DNA of 64,000 nucleotides, from assembly GCF_028475105.1 (NCBI RefSeq), contig NZ_CP116936.1:5517501-5581500 (forward strand), written 5' to 3'. Source of the DNA: Micromonospora sp. LH3U1. GTDB lineage: Bacteria; Actinomycetota; Actinomycetes; Mycobacteriales; Micromonosporaceae. Each line of letters starts with the position of its first letter. Position 1 is the stretch's first letter. The notes beneath the pieces were generated by a model, which was not told the origin of the DNA, did no database searches, and saw nothing but the letters and a program-made list of their open reading frames with translations. Positions 25,673 to 33,770 of this stretch are shown here, piece after piece. The translations under genes were made by a program, and so were the position numbers.

Positions 25673-25884
25673 CGAAGCGCGCGCCAACCCTAGGCTGTCG
25701 CAATGGCATCGGAGCATGCAGTGATCGATCCTGCCGCCGGCCTGATGCCCTCGTTCCCGTCGCGCATCCCGTCCGCGATGAGGTCGTTGATGCGGGCTTG
25801 GGATGGTCCGCCGAAAGCGTGGAATCCCGCTCCGCGTCGACCGGGGAGGTCGCTGCGGAGCGGGATCGTCAGCGGCCTAACCGG

Positions 25885-26769
25885 CTAGAACCCGCCCCAT
25901 TGTTGGGCCGAGCATTTCCAGGTCTTCCCGCCATTCTGCGAGACGCAGAACACGAGGATCTTGCCGAGGATCGGAAGGTTGAGGGTGAAGAGGTGGCCCT
26001 TGGTCTTCGCGTACACAACGGCGGACTTCTCGGCGATGTCGGCCAGCGCCCACCCGGGGTCCGGTCCGTCCAGGGTCGCCACCCGGCGCAGCGACTCGAT
26101 GTCCTTGCCGTCGAGGAGCATCTTGATCTCTTCCGCCGAGGGTTCGCCGTCGCCGATCAGCGTCTCCACGGTGTACGGGCCGCCGACGGCGACACCATTG
26201 GCCTTCTCGAAGGCAGCCTTCGTCCCGCCCACCGTGGTGTCGCCAGCGAGGGTGAGGGTGAAGATCTGGTCCGGGTTTCGACGCGACAGGATGCATTCCC
26301 AGACGGATTTGCCCCCGGCGATGCACATGGTCAGGCACCAATCCCGGCCGTCGGGGGTGGACGAGGCGAAGAGCAGGGACGTCGCTGTCCCGCTGTCACC
26401 TCTGCCGTCGTACACCCCGTCGGCGAGGTCGGCCATGGTCGTGCCGAGGACGTCCCGGTTGCCCGGAATCGTGCCGACGACCTTGACACCGTCGACCTCT
26501 TTACCGGTGGCGAGCGCTTCGAGTTGGTCGCCGGTGAGGTTCCGCCCGCCGGTGTCGACGGCCAGCACCTTGTCCAGGTCGCCGACGGGCCGGCCGGTCA
26601 GGTCCTCGAACCGTTGAAGCATCGTCCCCGGAGCACCGGAATGGTCGGTGATCGTCGTCCGGGCCTCACCGTCGGCGGCCTGCGACGGGGCGTACGAAGC
26701 TGTCAGCCCGACGATCAGGGCGGTCGTGACGATGGTGGCGCGCCTGGTGATGTCCCGCAGAGCTGTCAT
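25885..26769 (-). CDS. Secreted protein of unknown family, SARP-linked paralogue 2
   Basis: Secreted protein of 294 residues. Signal peptide about 1-31 (RRATIVTTALIVGLTASYAP, cleavage near SQAADG). The mature part contains a repeated plan: two segments of the form LTGDQLEALATGKEVDGVKV and AEEIKMLLDGKDIESLRRV, plus Cys pairs (DWCLTMCIAGGKSVWEC and late FCVSQNGGKTWKCSAQ). It is similar in layout to the protein encoded just upstream (26813-27532), so the two are diverged paralogues. ATG 26769 with AGGACAGG upstream; 43-base gap to the preceding gene. No function can be named. Confidence 0.7.
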   Translation of the reverse strand: MTALRDITRRATIVTTALIVGLTASYAPSQAADGEARTTITDHSGAPGTMLQRFEDLTGRPVGDLDKVLAVDTGGRNLTGDQLEALATGKEVDGVKVVGTIPGNRDVLGTTMADLADGVYDGRGDSGTATSLLFASSTPDGRDWCLTMCIAGGKSVWECILSRRNPDQIFTLTLAGDTTVGGTKAAFEKANGVAVGGPYTVETLIGDGEPSAEEIKMLLDGKDIESLRRVATLDGPDPGWALADIAEKSAVVYAKTKGHLFTLNLPILGKILVFCVSQNGGKTWKCSAQQWGGF

Positions 26770-26812
26770 CCTGTCCTCATCTCGGTGGTCGGTGTCGGCG
26801 GGGTCGGACGGG

Positions 26813-27532
26813 CTACCAACGACACGTGACCACGTCGCCCACGTCGTTTGGGGACCCCAGGTCGCAGTGGTCGTCGATCCACTCACCGATGTCGCCGATC
26901 GTGTCCACGATCCAGGCGAACACCGACTTGATCGCGCCCCAGAGGCTGAAGTAGACGACGGTCGACTCGGGTGTGCCGCCGGCCTCGTCGATGACGTCGT
27001 TCGTCGACATGGCGGCGTTCGGCTTCTCAATGATGTCCAGCACCCGTACGCCGGTGTTGTCCTTGCCGGCCAGCAGCGCCTCGACCTGCTCCGGGGTCCG
27101 CTCCTTGCCGTCGTCAACCGCCACGATCGCGCGGTCGATCAGCACCTCTCGGCTGCCGCTGACGGCCTGGGCGATGCCGGCGATCTCGCCCACCGTCAGG
27201 TCGTTGCCGAGCGCGGGGCCGGTGAACCGCCGGACCGACACGGCGCCGGCCGGGTTGATCTGGACCTCGTCGGCCGTGATCATGTCGTCCGCTCCGAAGG
27301 GCTCCCAGGCGAACGTCCACTGCCCGGCGACACAGCGGAACTGGCCGTGCACCCGGCCCTCAGGCTCGGTCTCGGTATGGACGATCCCACCGCGGTCGTC
27401 GACGTACTGGACCACACAGTCGGTGCCTTTTTTCGGCGGCTTGTCGGTCTGGGCCACGGCAGCGGAGGACATGGCCAGCACCGTCCCGCTGACCACCCCG
27501 ATCACCGCGAGGCGGCGTGCCAAGCGACTCAT
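26813..27532 (-). CDS. Secreted protein of unknown family, SARP-linked paralogue 1
   Basis: Secreted protein of 239 residues. Signal peptide (SRLARRLAVIGVVSGTVLAM, cleavage near AAVAQ). The mature protein has VGEIAGIAQAVSGSREVLID and then RTPEQVEALLAGKDNTGVRV, matching the VGDLDKVLAV...QLEALATGKEVDGVKV plan of the downstream paralogue, followed by a hydrophobic SLWGAIKSVFAWIVDTIGDI stretch. ATG 27532 has TGGAG at good distance; ATG 27544 is the alternative. It lies 92 bases downstream of a large AfsR/SARP regulator on the same strand. Function unknown. Confidence 0.7.
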   Translation of the reverse strand: MSRLARRLAVIGVVSGTVLAMSSAAVAQTDKPPKKGTDCVVQYVDDRGGIVHTETEPEGRVHGQFRCVAGQWTFAWEPFGADDMITADEVQINPAGAVSVRRFTGPALGNDLTVGEIAGIAQAVSGSREVLIDRAIVAVDDGKERTPEQVEALLAGKDNTGVRVLDIIEKPNAAMSTNDVIDEAGGTPESTVVYFSLWGAIKSVFAWIVDTIGDIGEWIDDHCDLGSPNDVGDVVTCRW

Positions 27533-27624
27533 CGAACGCTCCATTCCTAGCGAAGGAAACTGGTGCCCGAAGAGTGGCGGGCCGCGCTGAAGCGGCCCGG
27601 AAACCGCGCTGAAAGCGGGGTGCG

Positions 27625-30405
27625 TCAGCGGAGTCGAGTGGCGTCGAGCTGTTCGAGGTCGGAGCGGATCGAGTCGGCGTCGGCATCGCCGAGCTCGTCG
27701 AGGATCGTCAGGGCTCGGCACCACGCGGCGCGGGTGGCACCGAGGTCGGCGAGGGCCCGGTGGCTGCCGCCGAGATTGACGTACGTACTCGCTTCGGCGT
27801 ACCGGTCGTTGACCTGGGTGAAGAGTTCGAGTGCGTGCTCATAGCAGGCGATCGCGCGCCGGTCGTCTCCGAGCTGGTGATGGGCGTGGCCGAGGCTGTC
27901 CCACGTATCGGCCTGTCCCTGGACGTCGTCCACCTCCTGGAGCATTCTCAGCGCCTCGCCGCACGATTCGAGGGCACGGTGGTAGTTGCCGAGCAGCGCT
28001 TCCTGCCAACCGACCGCGTTGAGGGTGTACCCCTGCCCGGCCTGGTTTCCAGTTCGCCGGAACAGGCTCAGTGCCCGCCGAGAGTGGTGGAGCGCCTGCT
28101 GGTGCTGGCCCTGCCGCTCCGCCAGCTGACCAAGGTTCAGGCAGGTGTGTGCCCGCCCGGCGTCGTCGCCAACGTCAGTGAACAGGTCGAGCGCGCGCCG
28201 CAGGTGGTCGTCGGCCTCGTCGTACCGGCGGAGTCGGGAGCAGGCGAGACCGAGACTGCGGTGCGCGTGTGCCTGCCCCGCCTGATCCCCGATGTAGGAG
28301 GCGGCGGCCAGAGCGATGCGTTGCGTGCCGAGCCAGTCCTGCCAGTGCCCTTGCCGGTGCAGGAAGCCGGCCATGGTCCAGGCGAGTTGCCAGGCGTGGC
28401 CCTCGAACCCGGACCGGGCCGCAAGCGGCACCGCGGCGAGCAGGACGGGGACCTCGGCGGCGAACCACGCCGCGGCGGCGGACCGGCTCTTGGGGCTTTC
28501 AGGCGTCACGCCCGCCCGGGGTGGCGAGAGGCTGATCTCGCTGAAGTGCGGGTGCAGTGCGAGGTCGGCGGCGTGTGCGGTGTGCAGGCAGTGGTCGAGC
28601 AGCCGGTGGACGGCGGCACGGCGGTCGGCCGGTGACTCAGCCTCGTCGGCGAGGCTGACGGCGTACGCGCGCAGCAGGTCGTGGAACGCGTAGCGCCCGT
28701 ACGCGTGCTCGGTGAAGAGGTTCGCCCGGGTCAACTCGGAGAGCAGAGGATTGATCGTTTGCGGGGCGACGCCGGCCAGGCTGGCCACGGCCGGGGCGGA
28801 GACGTCCGGGCCGGGATGCAGGCTCAGCAGCCGGAACAGCTGGACCGCGGGTGGGCTGAGTGTCCGGCACGACCAGGAGAATACCGCCCGGACGTCGGTG
28901 GCCTCGTCGCCTCCGTGGAAGGCGTCCAGATCGCTCAGCTCACCGGCGACCGCGGCCAACGAGAAGTGCCGGTTGGTGGCGGCTCTGGCCGCGACGATGG
29001 CCAGGGCGATGGGCAGCCGCGCGCACCGGTCGGCGATGTCGTCGGCTGCGGCGGGCTCGGCGGCGACCTGGCGCGCCCCGAGCCGGCGGACCAGCATGTC
29101 GCGGGCTTCGTCAGGGCTCAGCAGGTCGAGGATCACCGGCTGGGCGCTTTCGGTGACGACCAGCGGGATGAGTGGGTCGCGGCTGGTGACGATCGCGAGG
29201 CAGTCGGGTGAGCCGGGCAGCAGTGGCCGGACCTGTTCCGCGTCGCGCGCGTTGTCCAGCACCACCAGCAGACGCTTGCCGGCCACCGCCGTGCGGTACA
29301 GGCTCACCATCATGTCGGGTTCGCTCGGCATCCGTGCCGCCGGAACGCCGAGCGCTTCCAGGAACCCGTGCAGCGCGCGCGCCGGTTCGGTCGGTGTGGC
29401 CGCCGGGTCGAAGCCGCGCAGGTTGACGTAGAGCTGCCCGTCGGGGAAGCGCTCGGCGGCGCGGTGCGCCCAATGCACGGCAAGCGCGGTCTTGCCGACT
29501 CCCGCGGTGCCGGAGACCACCACGGCACCGCCCCGGTCGACGAGCGCGTCAAGGGCGACGAGTTCCGCGACGCGCCCGGTAAACGTCGGTACGGAGGGAG
29601 GTAGCTGCGCCGCCACCGCCACCTGTGCCGCCGCAGCCGGGGCGGGCGCGGCGATCGCGGTGTCCTGGCGCAGGATGGCGCTTTCTAGATCCCGTAGCCG
29701 CGGACTGGGGTCGATGCCGAGGTTTTCACGAAGGGTGTCGCGCAGCCGCCGGTACGTGGCGACCGCTTCGCCCTGTCGGCCGTCGCGGTACAGGGCAAGC
29801 ATCAGCTGTGCGTGCAGGTGCTCGTCGAAGGGGTGCTGCCGGACGAGCCGTTCCAACCCGGGGATGAGCCGAGAGTGCTCGCCGACGGACAGCCGGGCCT
29901 CGGCGAGCGCTCGGTCGACCTCCAACCGCAGGCGTGCCAGGTGTTCCGCCTGCTCCTCAAGCCAGGCAGACCCGGCCACGTCGGCCAGCGGCGGTCCACG
30001 CCACAGTGCCACCGCAGCCGTCAGATGATCCACCTGCTCGGTCCGGTCCGCCGACCGTCGGGCCAGTTCGAGGAGGCGCTCGACGGCCTGCACATCCGTG
30101 GACTCCGGCCCGGTGTTGAGCACATAACCGGGCTGGCGCGCCACGATCGAGCCGGGCTCGCCGAGCACCCCCCGTAGATAGGAGACGTGGCGCTGCAACG
30201 TGTTGGCCGCGGTGGCCGGTGGACGCTCGCCCCAGACCACATCAATGAGCCGGTCGACGCTGACCACCCGGCCCGCATGCAGCGCCAACGTCGCCAGCAC
30301 CGCCTTGCGGCGCTGGCCGTTCACCGCCTGCGGACTGTCGGCGACAACCACCTCCACCGGTCCGAGCAGCCTGACGCGTACGCCCGTGCCAACCATCGAA
30401 ATCAC
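27625..30405 (-). CDS. AfsR/SARP-family transcriptional regulator (BTAD, NB-ARC, TPR)
   Basis: Large STAND-type regulator of 926 residues. Residues about 1-95: OmpR-like winged helix (VRVRLLGPVEVVV, NTLQRHVSYLRG); 100-245: BTAD; 275-560: NB-ARC ATPase with Walker A VVSGTAGVGKTALAVHWAH and LLVVLDNARDAEQV; 660-910: TPR repeats (GRAHTCLNLGQLAERQGQHQ and similar). Such proteins integrate nucleotide and kinase signals and activate secondary metabolism or development. GTG 30405 or ATG 30396. No antibiotic genes adjoin it; the direct downstream genes are the two secreted paralogues, the simplest targets. That is inferred from position. Confidence 0.93.
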   Translation of the reverse strand: MISMVGTGVRVRLLGPVEVVVADSPQAVNGQRRKAVLATLALHAGRVVSVDRLIDVVWGERPPATAANTLQRHVSYLRGVLGEPGSIVARQPGYVLNTGPESTDVQAVERLLELARRSADRTEQVDHLTAAVALWRGPPLADVAGSAWLEEQAEHLARLRLEVDRALAEARLSVGEHSRLIPGLERLVRQHPFDEHLHAQLMLALYRDGRQGEAVATYRRLRDTLRENLGIDPSPRLRDLESAILRQDTAIAAPAPAAAAQVAVAAQLPPSVPTFTGRVAELVALDALVDRGGAVVVSGTAGVGKTALAVHWAHRAAERFPDGQLYVNLRGFDPAATPTEPARALHGFLEALGVPAARMPSEPDMMVSLYRTAVAGKRLLVVLDNARDAEQVRPLLPGSPDCLAIVTSRDPLIPLVVTESAQPVILDLLSPDEARDMLVRRLGARQVAAEPAAADDIADRCARLPIALAIVAARAATNRHFSLAAVAGELSDLDAFHGGDEATDVRAVFSWSCRTLSPPAVQLFRLLSLHPGPDVSAPAVASLAGVAPQTINPLLSELTRANLFTEHAYGRYAFHDLLRAYAVSLADEAESPADRRAAVHRLLDHCLHTAHAADLALHPHFSEISLSPPRAGVTPESPKSRSAAAAWFAAEVPVLLAAVPLAARSGFEGHAWQLAWTMAGFLHRQGHWQDWLGTQRIALAAASYIGDQAGQAHAHRSLGLACSRLRRYDEADDHLRRALDLFTDVGDDAGRAHTCLNLGQLAERQGQHQQALHHSRRALSLFRRTGNQAGQGYTLNAVGWQEALLGNYHRALESCGEALRMLQEVDDVQGQADTWDSLGHAHHQLGDDRRAIACYEHALELFTQVNDRYAEASTYVNLGGSHRALADLGATRAAWCRALTILDELGDADADSIRSDLEQLDATRLR

Positions 30406-30522
30406 CGAATCAGGCTAAATCTCCAGCCCAGCAGGCTCGGTCTGTTCGTCGCGCAATGGACACGAGCCACGGCCAGCCCGGGTGACGGTGGACGTGGCAG
30501 GGACCCGCCGTCGTCGGCGTCG

Positions 30523-30753
30523 TCAGCCGGTGTACTTGCCGTTGCGGGTGTCCCCGACGTGCCGTCGGTAGCGGTGCACCGAACCCTCCTTGACCGCCTG
30601 CCAGTGGAAGGGCGCCACCTCGTAGTCATGGTGCTTGTAGTAATCACCGAACGACTTGTAGTAGATCCGGTGCCGGGCGTACCCGCCACAGCCGGCGAGG
30701 TAGCTGTAACTGCTGACATCAAGTTGCCCGCTCCGGTGGCCTATGCGCCTGGC
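30523..30753 (-). pseudogene. C-terminal remnant of an unknown gene, cut by repeat A
   Basis: About 63 residues of convincing coding sequence rich in Tyr and His (YKSFGDYYKHHDYEVAPFHW then SVHRYRRHVGDTRNGKYTG) ending at a stop at 30523. Upstream the frame passes straight into the 63-base repeat at 30754-30816, where protein-like sequence stops. It reads as the tail of a gene whose 5' part was replaced. I do not recognise the family. Confidence 0.5.
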
Positions 30754-30816
30754 AGCAGAGACGCCTCTCGACATCTCTCAACGCTTCCCCACCGTCCGTC
30801 GACCTCTTGCGGACTG
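30754..30816. repeat. 63-base direct repeat, copy A (putative island border)
   Basis: 63 bases, about 90 percent identical (6 mismatches) to 47941-48003 in the same orientation; the common core includes CCTCTCGACATCTCTCA and CCGTCGACCTCTTGCGGACTG. Copy B sits beside a partial tRNA copy and a broken integrase. Copy A truncates a gene on its left and the putative defence operon starts 79 bases to its right. Confidence 0.7.
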
Positions 30817-30894
30817 GTGCAGACCGTTGACGGTCAGGAGGCGGCCGTGTGCCGAGCTGCGCTGGGGGCTCGATCCACTGTCACATCGGCACCG

Positions 30895-32871
30895 TCAGTT
30901 GGTCTGTCCGGTCGGTAGGTGCCGGCCGATGTAACCGACGTAGATGCAACCGCTCTGCGCCGTGTCATCGTGGTAGTGCATCCGAGGGCTGATCATCGCG
31001 AACTGAGCGATCTTGAAGTGCGCTCCCATGAAGATCTTGCCCACCTGCGCGACGGTAGTTGGCACGGGGAGCACACGCCGCTTCCGGAACGTCGTGTTGG
31101 TCCGGACCTCCTCGCTCTCGTCGCGGGCGTGCCGTCGCGTCGGCCACTCGTGGCAGCCATCCGGCGTGTGTTCAAGGAAGCCGTGCACGTCCCGGTCCCA
31201 GCGCCCGTCCGCCTTCGCGGCCGCGTAGTCCTGAAGCACCAACAACGCATCCCATGTCCTTGATGCCCAGGTCCCTAGCGGGTCTCTGCTGTCGAGATAT
31301 TCAGCGTGGTCAGGATCGCCGGTGAACGCGACGTGCTCGAGCTTCGGCAGCCAACGGAGCAACTCGCCGAAGCTGTCCGGCCGGGCGACGTCTTCTTCGG
31401 CTGGCTGGGCCGTCCAGGCCACCTCGGCTTGCCCCATTGAGGTCAGCCGGCCGCGTAGCGTCCTTACGGTCTCCTCGGACCGGATCAGGAGGTCGACGTT
31501 GTCCCGGTTCTCGAGCTGCTCATCGTCCAGCTGCCATTTGACGTCGCGATGCGCCTTCTGCGTCTCATCGAGTTCGGTCTGAAGCTGCGCCAGTCGGGAC
31601 GCGATGTCTTCCTGTGCCTCCTGCGAGGATCTGCCAACCTCGATCCAACGCACGATCTCGTCGACCCGGTCGACGGTCAGATCATCAATCCCTACCTTGA
31701 CCTTCAGGTAGTCGAGCAACATGCCCTGCTGCACGTTGATGTCGTCCTGGCGATGATCACTCATCGGTACCTCGGCAGCCGTTGCCCGGGGTTGCGACGG
31801 TACGAGCGATGCCGGCTTCAGGCCCACATCGCCGAGCCGGTTGACCAACATGTCGTCGGCGATACGTTCCAGCATTCGATGTACCCGCGCCACCGATGCG
31901 TGCAACGGCTGTTCGAGAGCCTGAAGCTGGGCGTTGGAGGCGAGGACTCGTGCGAGCCGGGCCTGTTCGCCGTCGTCGGCGATCCGTTCGGCGCTCAGGA
32001 CCCGGTGCCGTAGTCCGTCGACGACCGAGTCCGGCTGAACCTGCGAGCGATAGGTACGTAGCCGGCCGGGCAATACAACGTGGGCCTGGCCGAGCCGGTC
32101 GTTGAGCAACTGCGTGGCCTCGCCATCGAGCACGTAGCAAGAGGCCACGCCCGTGGTGAACCGGGTCAACGTCGCGATCCGGTTCGTCCACGGGACTGAC
32201 GGCAGCGAGTCGTCGTTGCCTGCGACGAAGACGACACCTCGCCGGTCCGTGTCGATGAGCGCTCGGTAGACCTCGGCGACTTCGTCGCCGCGGATGACGA
32301 TTGGCCGCGTCGTGAGGCGGGCGGCACCGTCCCAGGCGTCGATGATCTCGAGAGTCGGGGCAAGAAAGCGGGGGGTGCCGGCGCGGCGTGGGCGGCTGCG
32401 CGGGTCCTCACTATCGGGGTCGGGAGACTCGATGTCGACCCAGGCCCACGCCGCACGCTCCCTCGCGTTAGGCACATGTACGGTCAGCTGGGTGATCCAC
32501 CGGCCGTCCGGCTTCGTCTCGACGATCCGTACGCGGGCTGACGTCGAGCCATCCTGTCCTTGGTGCTGCAGGAGAAGCGCCCTGACGTTGTCGCCGATGG
32601 TGGCCCACCGGTTTCCCTGGAGCGCGGACGGATCCCAGCCCTTGGGGTCCGCGATCCACCGGTCGAGTTGTTCTCGTACCAGCGGTAGCAGACGGTTCCG
32701 TTCGTGATGGGTCGTAAACACCGACCTGAATCCGAGCACTTGTGCCGTCCCGAGGGGTTTCGGCGAGGGGCGCAGCCGGAGGCCTCGCCGTACTCGCTCG
32801 ATGCGGCCCTCGGCCCCTACTCGAGCACCTGATTCGGAGGTGGTGGTAGCGGAGGGGGTCGAGGGCGGCAT
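30895..32871 (-). CDS. Defence-operon protein 3: coiled-coil protein of unknown family
   Basis: Third gene of the operon, 658 residues from ATG 32871 (the start is uncertain: the frame is open to 33093 but that overlaps the HEPN gene, and no clear ribosome site is seen). Residues about 40-350 are a mixed alpha/beta region including VYRALIDTDRRGVVFVAGND; about 415-480 is a strong coiled coil (SSQEAQEDIASRLAQLQTEL onward); about 500-658 is a compact C-terminal domain with a conserved-looking run of basic and His residues (LPVPTTVAQVG, GAHFKIAQFAM, SPRMHYHDD, IYVGYIGRHLPTGQTN). I do not recognise a named family. Likely a partner or effector of the helicase; this is inference from the operon. Confidence 0.75.
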   Translation of the reverse strand: MPPSTPSATTTSESGARVGAEGRIERVRRGLRLRPSPKPLGTAQVLGFRSVFTTHHERNRLLPLVREQLDRWIADPKGWDPSALQGNRWATIGDNVRALLLQHQGQDGSTSARVRIVETKPDGRWITQLTVHVPNARERAAWAWVDIESPDPDSEDPRSRPRRAGTPRFLAPTLEIIDAWDGAARLTTRPIVIRGDEVAEVYRALIDTDRRGVVFVAGNDDSLPSVPWTNRIATLTRFTTGVASCYVLDGEATQLLNDRLGQAHVVLPGRLRTYRSQVQPDSVVDGLRHRVLSAERIADDGEQARLARVLASNAQLQALEQPLHASVARVHRMLERIADDMLVNRLGDVGLKPASLVPSQPRATAAEVPMSDHRQDDINVQQGMLLDYLKVKVGIDDLTVDRVDEIVRWIEVGRSSQEAQEDIASRLAQLQTELDETQKAHRDVKWQLDDEQLENRDNVDLLIRSEETVRTLRGRLTSMGQAEVAWTAQPAEEDVARPDSFGELLRWLPKLEHVAFTGDPDHAEYLDSRDPLGTWASRTWDALLVLQDYAAAKADGRWDRDVHGFLEHTPDGCHEWPTRRHARDESEEVRTNTTFRKRRVLPVPTTVAQVGKIFMGAHFKIAQFAMISPRMHYHDDTAQSGCIYVGYIGRHLPTGQTN

Positions 32872-32924
32872 CTGGACAAGGAGGGGTCGAACCGCTTGCT
32901 GATTGGCCTTGGTGGAGGCTGCGA

Positions 32925-33770
32925 TCAGGGCGCGGATTCCAGGTCGTTGAGAAGAGCGTGTACAGGCGCCCAACACATCCGCACCGTGTCCAGGTCGGGC
33001 ACGAGCCCGTATTCGATCTGGTGCCGGGGGTGGACGAAGTTGCGGTAGTCCCGCACCTTTTCCATAAAGTCCTTGGCGTCGGTCTGGACCCACTTCTGCT
33101 GATGTGCGTATTCGAGCAGGAGTTGCAGGCCGGCGCGTTCGGCCGGGATCCTCCGACCGTTACGGCCTGCGAGTCCATTGCTGCGGACGTTCTCGTCGCG
33201 GCCGGTCACCACGACGTGCAGCAGCCCTTCAACGAAACTACCGATTCCGATGATCGCCAGAGCGTAAGCACCGTTGTTCTGGCAGATCGATGCCTCGTCG
33301 GCGCGGGCCATGAGGATCTCGATATCAGCGGCCTTGCTGTTCGCGGTGAGTCGTCGCACTCGCTCGTGAAGGTCGGGCGGTGGCCCATACAGGGGCGTGT
33401 CGCCGGATTGGCTGAGCTGGCCGAGCACCGGGCGCCCACCGACATACGTGATGGTGAGCTGCTCGGGAGCCAGGATGCGATTCAGCTCCTGCGCGATTGG
33501 CTCTGCGGCTTCGACACCGCCGTCGTACTCGAGCGGATCACAGATGCGGCACAGCAACCGGTTGAGCGCGGCGGCGTCGTCGTCGACGTTGGAGATCAGC
33601 ACCTCGATGAGCCAGGGCACTCGCGGCGAGCCGTCGTACTGCGGATTGCCAGGCCACCGGACCCGGTGCAAGAACCGCTCGACCTGTGATCCGGTCCGCT
33701 CGTACGGACCGTCGACGTCGCAGATCAGGCGAGCCACTCGTTCCAGAGTGAGCAGGTCGAGGGCGAGCAT
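32925..33770 (-). CDS. Defence-operon protein 2: HEPN-like protein
   Basis: Second gene, 281 residues. The N-terminal about 60 residues (LERVARLICDVDGPYERTGS onward to VPWLIEVL) resemble small effector-associated/AbiJ-type N-terminal domains, as I recall them. The C-terminal about 100 residues are helical and contain RDYRNFVH at 240-247, an R-X6-H motif that fits the HEPN RNase signature R-X4-6-H. HEPN proteins are common toxins in abortive-infection systems. ATG 33770 overlaps the helicase stop by one base (TGATG), so it is translationally coupled. RNase activity is predicted, not shown. Confidence 0.75.
   Translation of the reverse strand: MLALDLLTLERVARLICDVDGPYERTGSQVERFLHRVRWPGNPQYDGSPRVPWLIEVLISNVDDDAAALNRLLCRICDPLEYDGGVEAAEPIAQELNRILAPEQLTITYVGGRPVLGQLSQSGDTPLYGPPPDLHERVRRLTANSKAADIEILMARADEASICQNNGAYALAIIGIGSFVEGLLHVVVTGRDENVRSNGLAGRNGRRIPAERAGLQLLLEYAHQQKWVQTDAKDFMEKVRDYRNFVHPRHQIEYGLVPDLDTVRMCWAPVHALLNDLESAP

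Noticed and set aside
25673..25884. Short plus-strand frame from ATG 25703
   Set aside because: About 60 codons with no ribosome site or homologue that I recognise; read as intergenic.
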